Assembly: GCA_029582155.1 (NCBI GenBank)
Contig: CM055908.1
Span: forward strand, 22,429,103 to 22,493,102
Source: Panopea generosa
Lineage: Eukaryota > Mollusca > Bivalvia > Adapedonta > Hiatellidae
Length of the DNA: 64,000 nt
Direction of reading: 5' to 3'
Shown here: piece by piece, positions 10,362-22,408 of the stretch
Position numbering within the stretch: position 1 is the stretch's first letter
Layout of the letters: each line of letters opens with the position of its first letter
Position numbers and translations under genes: made by a program
The notes under the pieces: generated by a model
The model's input: only the letters and a program-made list of their open reading frames with translations
What the model was told of the DNA's origin: nothing
The model's database searches: none

Positions 10362-13300
10362 GTACTAATTAAAAATATAGTTTTATCTTGTCTTATTTGT
10401 TGTATTATATTTTATATTTGTTGAATACATTATTAATTTAATTATCTGACCGGAGTACACCAGTTCGCACTCATTACTAACGAGTAACCAATGCAAATTC
10501 GGCTTACAAAATGTGATACGATGCTGAATTTTTTGGGGCTGTTTTAACCATGGCAATAGTAAACGTAACATGTTAGAAAATAAAAGGTGCCCTTTTCCGG
10601 TAATGAATTTTCCGGTTATCTTTATAAGAGCGATGTGTTTTTTTAATTTCAATTATTTTATTCAAATATGTTTTGAATGCATTTAAACATTGAGTTGAAT
10701 TAATGTATTTGCTTCTAACGATAAAATACTTACCACTTATTATAATAAAATTGATAAGCGCATTTTGTAAACCTTTCCTTTTTACACCAAAAGTAACACA
10801 TAAAATATATGTTAATAAAGTTGAGTTCAAACCAAAATTTGTTGAGTATTTTGACATTCCCAAACATAAGATTTATCTTTTCGATATAACTATTGGACAA
10901 ATCATACACATTTGACTGTGCTAAGTTGCATTTTAAGAGGTAATTATTTATAGGTTTAATCCGCATAATATATTTGTATTGGAATTGGCGCAGCTTTGTA
11001 TCACTAGTTGAGTTAAATAAATTTCCAATCTAACTGGGGATTATTGAAAAACTGTTCCAATTTTTTTCTGGTTTGGCTAATCTTTTTTATCTTTCTTTAA
11101 TTGAAAATCATGTAAAAAATTGTTTGTTTATTTTTATTTAAGTAATTTATTTAGTAAGGTTTCTTTTCTGCGGACATTTATATTTTCTAATTAAAGTTGT
11201 GTTTTCCATTCTTTGGGAATTATCCAAATTAAAGGTACATAAAACATAAAAGAATGCTCCGATAATTCATATAATTCAATAATAAAGTCGCAGAGGTTAT
11301 AAAACTCATGTTTCCTATAATCATAAAAATGTTCAATATATTGTATCCCTATATCATACCAAGTTTTATTAAACATTGTCTTGTTACCTACTTTTAATTT
11401 TGAATTATTCCAAATGTTTTTGATTGGATCAAATAGTTTAAACCATGATAGTAAAATATCTTGAAAAAAAAGCCTTTCTTCGGAAATAGTTGATGAAGAT
11501 CTCTAATAATGAGGTTAATTTCGAAAAATGTTTTCCCGAATTTGTCAAGTTTGTTTATATAAAAACTTTCCATAGCCCATTATTAGATGTATCGAAAAGT
11601 CTTTTTATCCAGTTTGATTTTAACTATTTAGGAAAGTTATTAATATCAATCATTTTAAGGCCACCATTTTCAAAATTTTGATTTATTGTTTTACGTTCGA
11701 TTGTATCAGGTTTTTTTATCCCATAAAAATTTGCACATACTAATATTTATTAATTTTAATTGAACTTCTGGTGGATTTTGTAAAACAGTAAGAGGATAAA
11801 TAAACTTTGGTGAAGCAAAACTCTTAATTACTGTAATTTTCCCAAGAAGGGATAATTTCCTGTGCTGCCATTGTATTAAACAGTTACAAAACGATTCTAT
11901 TTTAGGAATTAAATTAGTTTAAAAAGTATTTAAATTGTTATTTTCATTGTGAATTACAATTCCTAGTGTTTTTGCTTAATCGGAACTCCAAATAAACATT
12001 TTATCTTTACAAAAAATTATGTTAGACATTTTCAGTAGACCCGCTCGTTAAACTGTACATTTTCCTGTGTTTAATTTAAGACCAGAAATAAAGATATCAT
12101 TTTCTAAAACAGATATGATTGTTGTGAATGATTTTTCAGAACCATCTATTATAAAGGTTGCGTCGTCTGTAAATAAAGTATTTTCAAGTTTATGATTTTT
12201 ATATGTTATACCCTTGATATCTTCGTTTTGGGTTATTACATATGATGAATAAATAGGGTGACAATGGGCAGCCTTGACGTACTCCTCTTTTAAAGGGAAA
12301 CAATCGGAAGTATGTCCATTATTAATAGTGCAACTTTTCGAATCAGAATAAAATAATTTAATCCAAATAATGATTGAATCTCCTTATTAAAACAACGAAA
12401 CATACACTCATGATCTAAGCAAGCAAATACTTTCTCAAAATCGAAGAAAAATAGAAGAGATGGCAAATTATCTTCATCTATAAAATCTAAAACTTCATAT
12501 AATAATCTAATATTTCCCCCTATATTTCGACCTTTAATTAAGCTGGTATGTGCTTGACTTATGATAGTATTTAAATTGGGTTTTAATATGTAAGCAACAG
12601 CTTTTGTAGCGATATTGTAAACTGCATTTAATAGACTTATTGGTCTCCATTTGTCTAGATTGTTAATATCTTTTCTTGGCTTTCGAAGAAGAGTTATGAC
12701 ACTTTGTTTTTGTATCTGTGTCATTTCTCCTCTTGAGTAGCTTGAAGAATTAATTAAGTATAGTTTAATATCGTTCGAGAAAAGTTTATAGAACTCCGAG
12801 ATAATACTGTCAGAACCAGGACTTTTAATGTTTTGCATATCTCTTAAACTAATTAACCATTCATATTCAGATATTATTGAGTATCACAACATTAGTCTTC
12901 TGTGCTGTGTGGTGGCCGTAAAAAGTCGGCTCGTACTTCGATTAAGTGTTGTTATTATTTCTAATTCCTTGGAATATGTAATAGAATCTATTAAATATTG
13001 CTCTAAATTGTATAAAATAAGCCTGTGCTAGAGTGCGTGGGGGTGTTATGAGTCTCAATAAAATGAAGTCTGCCATTTTCTTTTCTTTGTTGCATTTTGT
13101 GCTTCCAAAGGTTTCTTTTTTATCAGATATTTTTTTAGTTTAGAAAGTGCTTGTGCTACAGTATTCACAAGACGATATATACCATTTCTAATTAAGTCAA
13201 GGGCCATACCTGATTTGTTTTATCCGATATGGCTTGATTTTGAATTTATCCTAGCTTTGACTACTATAAATTCTTTTATAATGTTTCATCAATATCATGG

Positions 13301-15771
13301 AAAAAATCAGATGCTAAGTGTTAACTGGAATATGCCCTACTGCAACCGAAAAGTATTTGATTTAGTTAATAGAAATGAATTTTTTATAAATAACTCAATA
13401 ATATGAGTGTATCTTTCACATTTGTCAACATATTATAAAATATGTAAGAATCTGTGTTGAGGTAAATACCAATTTTACCGATTATGTTGATAGTGCATAA
13501 AAGAATGGGAATTTAATTTATTAATTAAAAGTACATTTACTCAATCCGATGTCTGAATAACAAGCTTTCATACAGTATGTAGGAAGTTTGAAATAACTGT
13601 TTGCATCAAATAAGATAACAAATATCAAGAATTGGAGGTTTGAATAATCTGGCGAAGACTTGAGGTATTATACAAACACAGATTTCACTGTTATCTAATT
13701 ATTACATACTTTATTGAAAGTTAAACACAAATGTATCTGTACATATACTATTACAATGTGTAACTCGTGTGGCAAAATCATACTGCTTATTTTTCTATTA
13801 TTTACACCCCGTAATTTAAAATATTGATTGACTGGAACTTTATATTTTGATCTTTGGTGGAATACCATACTTTCTTTCTATACCTGATAGGATTTTGTCT
13901 GGGAGATAAGATTGAAGAAATTATATTTTACCTGCTAGGTTTTGTTGTATGCGGTCAGCACAGCCAGACATTTATATCGCGCGGACAGTGGCATAAAAAT
14001 AGATTCCAGTATACTTTATCCAGCTAACATAAAACATAATAAATTGATGACATGTTTTAGTGTTATTAACCTAGAATTATGTTGTTATGAAGTATAAAAT
14101 GGAATATCAGTAGGAACGCCAAGGTCCTGCGTAGGAATATCATTAAACTTGATCACAAACACGATTGTCGACGTATTTTGGATATATTGATAGGTTATAT
14201 CTTCTGTATTCATATTCATGTACTATATATCTACAGTGTGGTGCTTATTGGTGCATGTTAAATAACGTTTTACTTGTAGTATGGTATGACACTCTTTTGT
14301 AAGATAACTATCCAATATTAATGTTACTTACCAATGTCAGGAAATATATTCAATCCGTTTCATCAATAGACGAGTCGTCAATGACATTGCTTATCAAACA
14401 AAATTTTCTTTAAACTTCTCTTATAATGAAAATGTCTGTGCAAACACATCGCGATGAACTATTCCAATTGCAGTTTTCTTAGATGTATAATAATTATACT
14501 GAAAATTATTACAGCCATTGAAACACATATAAACTGGTAGATATGCGCTCTCGTAAGATATATGGAAGCGTATTCTTTTCAACAGTGCATTATGCTATTT
14601 CCATATATTTAAAAAAAATACCTCAAAAGAGATAGTTCTCATATTGTAATGTTTGAGTGAATTGAGTGTAACACCGTGTTATATTTCTGTAATTTGTCTA
14701 TATTACTTTAAAGGCATCCGACAACACGAGGCTAGCGGTTGTTGAAAATCAGCTGCAGTTAGTACTTGCTCAACTTCATGAATTACAAACAATGAAACAG
14801 GAAGTCTGCAAGTGTGACACGGAGCGTGACGTCAAAAGGACAGGTAATTTGAATTTAAATATGTGTAGCACTGTAAGTAGTTGTAAATGTTGTCGCTTTA
14901 CTTTCTTATAACGTTTACATCTTTATTGTGATAATATTGTTAAAACGTTTGTGAAATATATAGGATGGATAAGAGTTTAAGAGATTGCTCCGTAAAACGT
15001 AATTCCAGTTACCAAATAATAAATAATTTGTAAACACAGGTTGAGAAATTATAAGCGAAAACTAAATCGACCGATGACCTACCAAAAATCGCTGAGCTTA
15101 TTTCGCAATCGATGATAAATTGGTATAACTTAAACTGTTGTTGTTTTTTTGTTGATGGTTTTTTAGTTGGGGTGGGTCATATTTTACCAAAGGACTCAAA
15201 AAAAGTTTTTGATTCAATTATGATTTGATATATTGCCGATTTAACACGAATTGTTGCAGATTTTTAAAAGTGAAAGTTTCATGTACCACTAAAGATATTA
15301 CTCTCCTGATGCCTAATATAAATATATGCCAAAAACCGGAGCGGGACGCTACGTCGTTATCTAATTGTATCTAAAAGAAGAAAGTGAAAGTGAATATAAA
15401 GTTACTTCGAACACAGGAGTCGCAGGTTCGATTCCCCCGCACCTCTATCTAAAAATGCTTATCAGTCTTTCGGATGAGATATCTAAAAAAGAAATCCCAT
15501 GTATCGGTGCTTTCGCCGGGCATATAAAATACTCGGGGATACACCAGGATAAAGTTATGGTAGGGAAGAATATTGGGACTAATAATGATAGAAGACAGAG
15601 AAAGAAAGATAGGTGGTTAAGAGAGAGAGAGAGTAAAGAGAGAGTTAAGTTTGGAAATATAGAAAAAATAAAGAAGACCGAAACTGTGAGAAAAGACAAT
15701 GATAAAAGAGAGGAGAAAATGGAGTGATGGATAGTGGGATAATAGAGAAATAGAAATAAGATATGATCCGG

Positions 15772-15825
<54 letters not shown>

Positions 15826-18750
15826 TAAGAAACGAAGGAGGAGAGACATTATAACAAGAATAAAGTAAGAAGAGAATAAAGGGTGCATGGATCCGCCCGA
15901 TACAAAAACATGTAGGGTATTAAGAACGTATATCGCAAATCTTAAGTAGGACAAAATCCCTCCTTATTAAAACTTGATAATGTATTAGTAAGGAATGCTT
16001 GTGTTCTTTATCATATTTCTAAATATCAAAATTCGATTTAAAATGTATTAGTTTAACTTCGTGGAACAACTATTTCCACAAAAAATATCCGCCTTATTAC
16101 ATATTACGCCGTATACATGTTACAATTCACAAGCAAGTGGCAATATTATTTCTTATGTAATAATAAAGTGTGTTAAGTTTGTGTTGACTATCGCTCTTTG
16201 AACTGGTCATTTAGGCGAGCATCTATAACAATAATTATTGCTGTTGCTTTTATAAAGCTTTTATTTCAACTAAACAATTTCAGAGACATATAAACAATTT
16301 AGGCACAAACGATATCCTGTCCTCTGACAGGAAACACGTGCGAAAATAGCACCTTGTTATCATAACAAAAATACTCAACCGCGATAAGGAGTCCTAAAGT
16401 CACAACCCCTAGTTTTTATTATCATAATTAACACGCGTTGTGTACGGTATGGAAATAATAAATTGCTGTAAACATTATTACATGCAACTTTATTTTGATA
16501 AGAATTGTTTTGGTGTCAGAATATTTAAATAAAAGGAAGTTTTATAGTGTACAAAATAAAACTATCTGGTAAATACCATTGATCGTCCCATTAGTGGGGC
16601 GTTATGTGCTGTTAATGAATCTAAAAATCTTAGTGACAAGGATAAATAAATAGGTGAGTGTGTAGGTGAGTGAGTGAGTGGGTGGGTGAATGAATGAATG
16701 AATGAATGAATGAATGAATGAATGAACGAACGAACGAATGAATGAATGAATGAATGAATGAATGAATGAATGAAAATATGTAGCGGTATGCTGTAACGAA
16801 TATGAAGTATTTAATTGACTTAGAAATAGTGATTGATATTATAAGCGCCGCGGCCAATTTTCGTTTCCGTGACGCGTGATTAGCAATTGCATATTGTTTT
16901 AATTTAATACTTATTTTTCTTAATTTGTTCGCATTTTGAAAATATTAACTTTACTTTTGATTGTGTAAGAACATGACCCACCGATCGTCAATGTTTCAAG
17001 AACTTATTTATTTGTGTAGTATATATTCTTAATTAAAGATGAAGCTTATTTAGTAATTTACATAAATGCTATGTTGTTCATCATGTTTTTATATCTATGT
17101 TATTCAATATTTAATATTTTGTATCTTACTAAAGTTAATAACGCTGTTTTTCTTATCTTTTTATACTTTAATAACCTAATTATAAGTTTATCATCCATGT
17201 TGTTTAATCACCGATAAATGCTTAATTCTCGGTAGTTACGCCAGTTTCTATGCATATGTTAACATCACTCGATCAGGTAATAGTTCAGCTTTCGATCGGT
17301 GTATGTTTCACTAAAATAACAGTTATTAATTTAGAAAAAAAATTGTGTTTAACCGTGATTCACTGTTGGTGATTTTCTTTCTCTTATAGCGGTCAATAAC
17401 ACGTCTATTTTCTATTGTGTGTATGTTTTATGAGTAAAATAACACCCCAGTGAAGTTTTTGCATGTTCAACCTATGTTTGAACAAAGACTAATAACCTTT
17501 AAACAAATGTAATTATTCGATGCAAAACAGTAACAAATGCGTGTGATGTTTCCGCTTGTGAATCTCATGACCCCCACGGCAGATCCACACGCGTAGACTA
17601 TCGGGAGTGCATATGAATCTAACGTGACACCAGACCGGTTAGCTTAGTCTGCAGCGCGTCTGATAATCAATCCAGGAGTCGTGAGATCAAATCCCCGCCC
17701 GGCCAGTCTCCTGTGATGATTACTATACGACATTGCGTCATATTGTCCATTCGTCTCTCATTGCTACTTCAATTGGGACATTTATCAGTTGTTTGCGCAG
17801 ATGGGTGTGCTTGAGTACTGGTGAACCTTCGAGAATTCTCAGGAAAGCGTGATTAGATTACCTGATCGTCTGTTAGACCTTGGTGACATAACAATGACGC
17901 TAAATATTCAAACAAACAAGCAAACAAACAAACTCCTATGATGTTCATGAATCTTGAATCAAGTGCTCTGCTCGCTGAGACGATGTGCAGAGCCCTCATT
18001 TCATCCATGTCAGGTCAAGGTCATGGTCACATTTAGGCCATTTTATGTCCGCTCTATATCTCTAAAACCTCTTGAAGGAGTTTCGTGAAATTTTAATCAA
18101 ATTTTGATATCATCAAGACAAACCTTTCTTCTGAAATCTTTATTGGTTGTCCTTCAAACTTCCTTGTCAATAACTTACTTCACATTATTTCACATTATGT
18201 TCCAGAATTAACACTGATTTACTTTGTGCAACCAGTGTCCCAAAATTCGGCATGGGATAAAGTTGACGATCTGGCTACCTTGTCATTTGTACTTAAATAT
18301 ATCATTCAAATACTATTTATATCTATTTCAGACACTCGTTCAGGACCAAGTAATGTTGGGTTTAGTGCTCAAGTACAAGACTCTATGGACAATGTACGTA
18401 TAGGAACAATCATCAAATACAAGCAAATCGTATACAACTCTGGCACCGCTTATGACCCTAATGCAAGAATCTTTACATGTCTTACCAGTGGTGTTTATAT
18501 GTTTTCAATTTTCGTTTTAGCTGATCACGAAAAAAAATTAGTTGTCAAGTTAGTAATCAATGGCAATGAACAAGTATATGCAATATCCGAGTCTGTCACG
18601 CAGGGTTACAATGACTTAAATGGTAACATTGTTATACAACATGTGACGCAGGGACAACGAGTCTGGGTTGAAACCTATTCAGTCGATTATACAACCATTT
18701 TTCATAGTTTTTCAACATTTTCTGGGGTTCTCATTCGGCAATTAGAATAG
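10275..18750 (+). CDS. C1q domain-containing secreted protein, copy A (3 exons)
   Basis: Coding exons are 10275-10361, 14714-14843 and 18332-18750; they join in phase 0 and then phase 1 to give 211 aa. All splice sites are canonical (CAG|gtacta, aaag|GCATCC, ACAG|gtaatt, ttcag|AC). Residues 1-15 are a hydrophobic signal peptide followed by a Ser run. Residues 30-72 form a short leucine-rich coiled coil ending in a Cys-Lys-Cys motif, a plausible interchain disulfide site. Residues about 79-210 are a C1q/TNF-like beta-sandwich domain (VGFSAQV start, IVYNSGTAYDP, VYMFS, FSGVLIRQ end). There is no collagen region, as in many bivalve C1q-domain proteins, which act as secreted lectin-like recognition molecules in innate immunity. 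Odd: the family's G-x-F-x-C-P stretch reads R-I-F-T-C-L here (residues 118-123), so two consensus residues are lost. The start was chosen as the only ATG giving a signal peptide in frame with the donor. The specific ligand is unknown. Confidence 0.9.
10362..14713 (+). other. Intron 1 of C1q copy A
   Basis: 4352 nt, holding the reverse Tx1/L1 relic (11190-13410). The rest is AT-rich with nothing recognised. Confidence 0.8.
11190..13410 (-). mobile_element. Tx1/L1-like LINE relic in intron 1 of C1q copy A
   Basis: On the - strand, 12838-12290 encodes the start of an L1-type reverse transcriptase: KSPGSDSIISEFYK, DKWRPISLLNAVYNIATKA, then FFDFEKVFACLDHE (motif A). Downstream, about 12000-11190 holds decayed C-terminal ORF2 with many stops. 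The catalytic F/YADD box is not in an open frame, so the element is dead. It is shared with unit B at the same place and therefore predates the duplication. Confidence 0.82.
14714..14843 (+). CDS. C1q copy A exon 2 (coiled coil)
   Basis: This 130-nt exon encodes residues 30-72 plus one base. Leucines and valines sit at heptad-like spacing through ENQLQLVLAQLHELQ, followed by a Cys-Lys-Cys motif. The role is inferred to be trimerisation or higher assembly of C1q heads. It differs from copy B by a single Glu/Asp change. Confidence 0.87.
15410..15550 (+). repeat. SINE fragment with tRNA-like B box
   Basis: The sequence gcaggttcgattcccccgca is followed by gtctttcggatgagat and a cccatgt stretch, a tail motif seen in many aquatic-invertebrate SINEs (from memory). 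The unit B counterpart is at 43098-43215. Confidence 0.65.
15777..15822. repeat. (GA)n microsatellite
   Basis: Uninterrupted GA dinucleotides. The matching site in unit B is 43470-43505. A second upstream GA array in unit B (43307-43348) is only short and interrupted here. Confidence 0.95.
16686..16774. repeat. (TGAA)n microsatellite
   Basis: About 22 units with a CGAA-variant block in the middle. The unit B equivalent (44269-44296) has about seven units. Confidence 0.95.
17629..17935 (+). repeat. tRNA-derived SINE in intron 2 of C1q copy A
   Basis: The head ccggttagcttagtctgcag and a gatcaaatcc B-box-like part precede a body shared with the two reverse SINEs at 58397-58998 (catttatcagttg, gtgcttgagtactgg). 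The tail is gacgctaaatattcaaac followed by AAAC repeats. Unit B keeps only the body (44944-45075). Confidence 0.8.
18332..18750 (+). CDS. C1q copy A exon 3 (C1q domain)
   Basis: Encodes the whole C1q domain and the stop codon. The ttcag acceptor fixes the start: the split codon G|AC gives Asp73. The reading frame stays open upstream of the acceptor, but that part is intron, as shown by phase agreement with exon 2. Compared with copy B, this exon has more replacements, including Gly118 to Arg and Pro123 to Leu. Confidence 0.9.
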
Positions 18751-18870
18751 ACGTTGAATGATATATATTGATGACAACTATCAGAGATACTAGTATACGG
18801 TAATTCAAGTAGCAAAACTAATGATATTGTACAAACTTACTCCGACCATAGACATAGAATAGTAATTGTT

Positions 18871-19790
18871 ACGTAAATAATGGGATCGGTATTGTGACTA
18901 GACTATAATCATTTTTTTATTTGTGTGTGATTTCCATTTTAGCTGAAACGCAATCGCGCAATCATATTTTGAAAAACATGTTTTGTAATCTTGAACAGGT
19001 ATATCCTTAAGACATTGGTGAATATCAGATCCTATGGCATTTCGCGAGTTACATAATTTCTTATCTTCCTATGCAATTGTTTTGTTGTCTTGGGAACAGA
19101 CAAAGTCACAGGGGATCAAGTCTGGCGATTACGGAGGTAATGGAGAACGCTGACCTTCTCTCACTGTAAAAAGTCAGTTACAAAACGGACTTTGTGGGCT
19201 GGCAATATAAAAACGTCCTATGACAGTTCTCCAATTTGGCATCGCCTGTCTGTATAGCAGGATCGTTGCAAGTAAAACCAATGCATACAGAATCTTCTTA
19301 ACAGATCGCAATAGTTTGGGAATACATGCGCGTCTCGCATTTTCCGTGACCCACATTCTGTTAGATGTTTTTCATTTTGGCTCACCTGTAACTTAACTCT
19401 CATTGAGGTTTTGGATATATTTTCAGAAGTTTTTTCGCAATAACAATTACGGACTGCTTTTGGTTCGTGTCAACAAATGCGGTATTCATCATGCATTTAT
19501 ATTTTTTATAAGTTTTTTTTTAAATTAGACGAACACGTGTTAACGACAAGTTTGTCATACGAGCTAAGTCTCTTACTGTGTTTCGAGCATCAGTTTTCAG
19601 GCTTTCACGGATTGTTTTGATGTTTTCTTTGGTTGTTGACGTTATCGGACGACCTGGTCGAGCAGCATCTTTCAACTCCCTCCTTCAAGTAGTACAATAC
19701 CATCTTTTATGCCTCCCCGTAAACGCCACACACCTCTCGGTTAATGTTTTTCAACCCATGTAATAACCTATCTCGAATATAGGCACTAAT
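18871..19790 (-). mobile_element. Mariner transposon relic, unit A
   Basis: Fragments of a mariner transposase on the - strand: an N-terminal GRPxT...NIxxIRE...DLARMTNLS-type helix-turn-helix in broken frames near 19700-19560, and MWVTENARRACIPKLLRSVKK at 19356-19174. The 3' terminal repeat and about 330 bp of adjacent DNA present in unit B are deleted here. Confidence 0.78.
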
Positions 19791-19820
19791 TTCAATTACA
19801 TTTTCAGCTCTTTGCCAAAT

Positions 19821-20060
19821 GGTCCTCCGTGGCCGAGTGCTCTAAGGCGCCGTCTCAAGATCACTTATCTCTCACCGCTTAGGTCGTAGGTTCAAGTCCC
19901 GTTTGTTCAAAAAACTTTATGTCAGAAAGTTTGAAGTGCCTTACGGAAGGACGGTGATTCTATTCAGTATGAGGTCTTCCTCCACCAGTTAAACTGGATA
20001 TGCCATATATAACCTGAAATGTGTTGAAAATGGTGTTAAACCCTATTCATTCATTAATTA
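19821..20060 (+). repeat. Leu-tRNA-derived SINE, unit A
   Basis: The head ggccgagtgctctaaggcgc and B box ggttcaagtcc resemble class II (Leu) tRNA. A body follows with ccttacggaaggacggtg, tcttcctccaccagttaaac and gtgttaaaccc. It directly follows the 5' end of the mariner relic. Matched at 47187-47427, and in reverse at 63505-63660. Confidence 0.82.
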
Positions 20061-20190
20061 CACTTAGGTCAGTGAATGTTTGACACAGAGTTTTACCTGT
20101 TACACGCACTAGTGATCACTCTAGCGATACGAAGTTGTTTCATTAATATAGTGCATGATTTCCAACAAAATGTCGTGCCATTAGAGCAAT

Positions 20191-20233
20191 AAGGTACCAA
20201 GTGTACATGAAATAAGAAGGCACTTGGTACCTT
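20191..20233. other. Perfect 13-bp inverted repeat
   Basis: The arms aaggtaccaagtg and cacttggtacctt are separated by 17 nt. The unit B version (47558-47600) has one mismatch. It lies downstream of the C1q gene; whether it is transcribed is unknown. Confidence 0.85.
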
Positions 20234-20880
20234 TTAGCATCAATGTGGCAAATGATACAGCAGTCGCATTATTTACGGAACATCCCTCGTATTATTCTGT
20301 CACTTTGATATCATTTGTTCATTTATTGAATGTATGTATTATGTTTATGCATTGTAAAAGTATTTAATAAAAGACTGATGGTATAGAAAAATATATGGCG
20401 TGTTATTCATTCTTGCTTTCAATCTAACAACCATATTGTTACGTGCTCGGGAAACGTGTCTCGTACAGCATTCGGGTCTATGCCGTCGGGTCAACACTCA
20501 GAGAGAATGTAAATAAAACTGACTCCACGAATAAGTAACTAAGTAGTATGGAACTTAAAATTAAGTATTAGCTAGGCAGGTTAAACTATGACACAAACAA
20601 TAATCTAAGTTTTACTCTTTTACTTTCGTGAGTAAAATAACATAATGTAACATTTAATAGAATTTCGAAGTAGCAATGATTAATACAGATATATATATAT
20701 ATATGAGCTTTAAATTATATTGCGTCCAGTTGTCTCATACAATAAAACAATAAATTATCAACTGAGTCTGAATATTACTTAAATTACCGCTACTTTAAAA
20801 AAAGTACCAAATTGCTGCTTAAAATGTGTAATAGATAACTTCACTTAAAATGTATACTTTGTTACTTTCTAAATTAGATA

Positions 20881-20883
20881 AAA

Positions 20884-20930
<47 letters not shown>
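20881..20930. repeat. (AAAT)n microsatellite
   Basis: About 12 units. The aligned position in unit B holds a (GATA)n array instead (48213-48280). Confidence 0.95.
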
Positions 20931-20931
<1 letters not shown>

Positions 20932-21314
20932 GAACTCTGCTGTATTTATAAATAAAACAACAGAAAAATGGCAATGAGTACCTAAGAAAGTGAAAATCGG
21001 AATCCTCAACTAAAGGTGTGCACTTCTTAAACACGCACACCGAAACTATTGGTGCGGCGTACCAACGACTATGTGCACTAGAAAGAGCACCAAATATACT
21101 GCGCACTTTAACGTTGAAAATCACACATTTTGCATTTCGCGCAAGCAGGGCACGATCGTATCCAAAGTTAGCGCACCAAGCGCACCAACTTTATTGTGCG
21201 CTCAAACCGCGCGTAACTGATCGATTAAATTTAAAGATTAAAACACTAAATTGACTTAAGTATTATCAAAATTTGCTACAAGTCAATACACAAGTAATTA
21301 TTCAATATCATTAA

Positions 21315-21600
21315 TTTTCAATAAACATACAACGATGCTGACTTCTGAAGTTTATTACATTTTATCTAGCCATGTAACAAATAGTTATTCAATATGATTC
21401 TTACATTTAAATAAGAATCTTCACTCCTGCAAACTTTAATTTTCAATAAACATACATCGATGCTGACTTCTGAACTTTATTACATTTTATCTAGCCATGT
21501 AACAAACAGTTATTCAATATGATTCTTACATTTAAATAAGAGTCTTCACTCCTGCAAACTTTAATTTTCAATATACATACAACTATGCTGTTAAAAGATT
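21315..21600. repeat. 125-bp tandem repeat, about 2.2 units
   Basis: Units begin ttttcaataaacatac at about 21315, 21440 and 21565 (partial). Adjacent units differ at a few positions. Unit B (about 48625-48835) has fewer units. Confidence 0.88.
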
Positions 21601-22169
21601 CAGTTATTCACTATTAGGTAAATGATTACTTGACGTGAAATGTGAAACAAGACAAAACATTTAAAATAGCGTAGATTATTTATTCTTTGAATAGATGTCC
21701 GATAAATTATGAACTGTCAAAATACGGGGCATCACAATATTAAAAAATGTGTGCGGTATATTTGCAATAAATGGATCTCCTTACGATTCAATGCACAACC
21801 GAAATTAGTTTAGCATGTCTTTTCATATGAATATTTTGTATTATAAATAAATTACAAAACTGATCTCGTGTATTTTGATATTTGCCAATAATTAATGAAA
21901 CTTTTTTAATTATAGTTTCCTTTTTTTATGCATTCTCAGGCTAACTGGATTTTGTCCCTTTCCATAGAACAGCGTTTTCTGTGAAAAAATCGTTATTGTT
22001 AAAAGATTATTTCCCTTTAAATTGCACAACTGCAAATATAACTTTAAAAACAAAGACATGCCTCAAAGAATGATTCATTAGGTATGGACTCGTCAGACTC
22101 GATTGTCTGGAATCTTTATGATGTTGTTGTTGTATAGCGTGTTTTCAAAACTATTTTCAGTCATATCGC

Positions 22170-22408
22170 GACGGTGTCTAGTTGAGCGCTGCCTAATTTG
22201 GGTATTATGACGCAGACACGGTGACATGGTATAATAACCCACCCAGTCACATTATACTGACACCGGGCCACCAGACGTACAGCTAACCTCTAAATGCTAA
22301 GCACCAAGCGAGAAAGCTTCCAGTACCATTGAGAATGATCCGGTCGGGGATCGAGCACACGACGTATTGCATGCGAGGCAGATGCTCTACCACTAGACCA
22401 CCGCCGCA
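22170..22408 (-). repeat. tRNA-derived SINE, unit A
   Basis: The reverse strand starts gcggtggtctagtggtagag (A box) with a gctcgatccc B box. The body includes gtgactgggtgggt. Counterpart at 49412-49648. Confidence 0.78.

Larger units (their letters stand above)
14844..18331 (+). other. Intron 2 of C1q copy A
   Basis: 3488 nt, holding a SINE piece near 15410, a (GA)n run, a (TGAA)n array and a SINE at 17629-17935. It is about 540 nt longer than in copy B, partly because the head of the second SINE and its left flank are absent there. Confidence 0.8.

Noticed and set aside
15445-15954. 169-codon Ser/Leu-rich reverse frame and its counterpart at 43242-43637
   Set aside because: Produced by (GA)n microsatellites; it is interrupted differently in the two units.
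18226-18331. Coding sequence upstream of the C1q acceptor, treating exon 3 as a single-exon gene
   Set aside because: The open frame begins with a non-ATG codon, lacks a signal peptide, and the splice phases with exons 1 and 2 agree exactly in both paralogs.
19821-19910. Functional Leu tRNA gene
   Set aside because: A and B boxes are present, but acceptor pairing fails and a SINE body with family copies follows. The same reasoning applies to the tRNA-like heads at 2870-2940, 17629, 22310-22408, 49560-49648, 58600-58670 and 62557.
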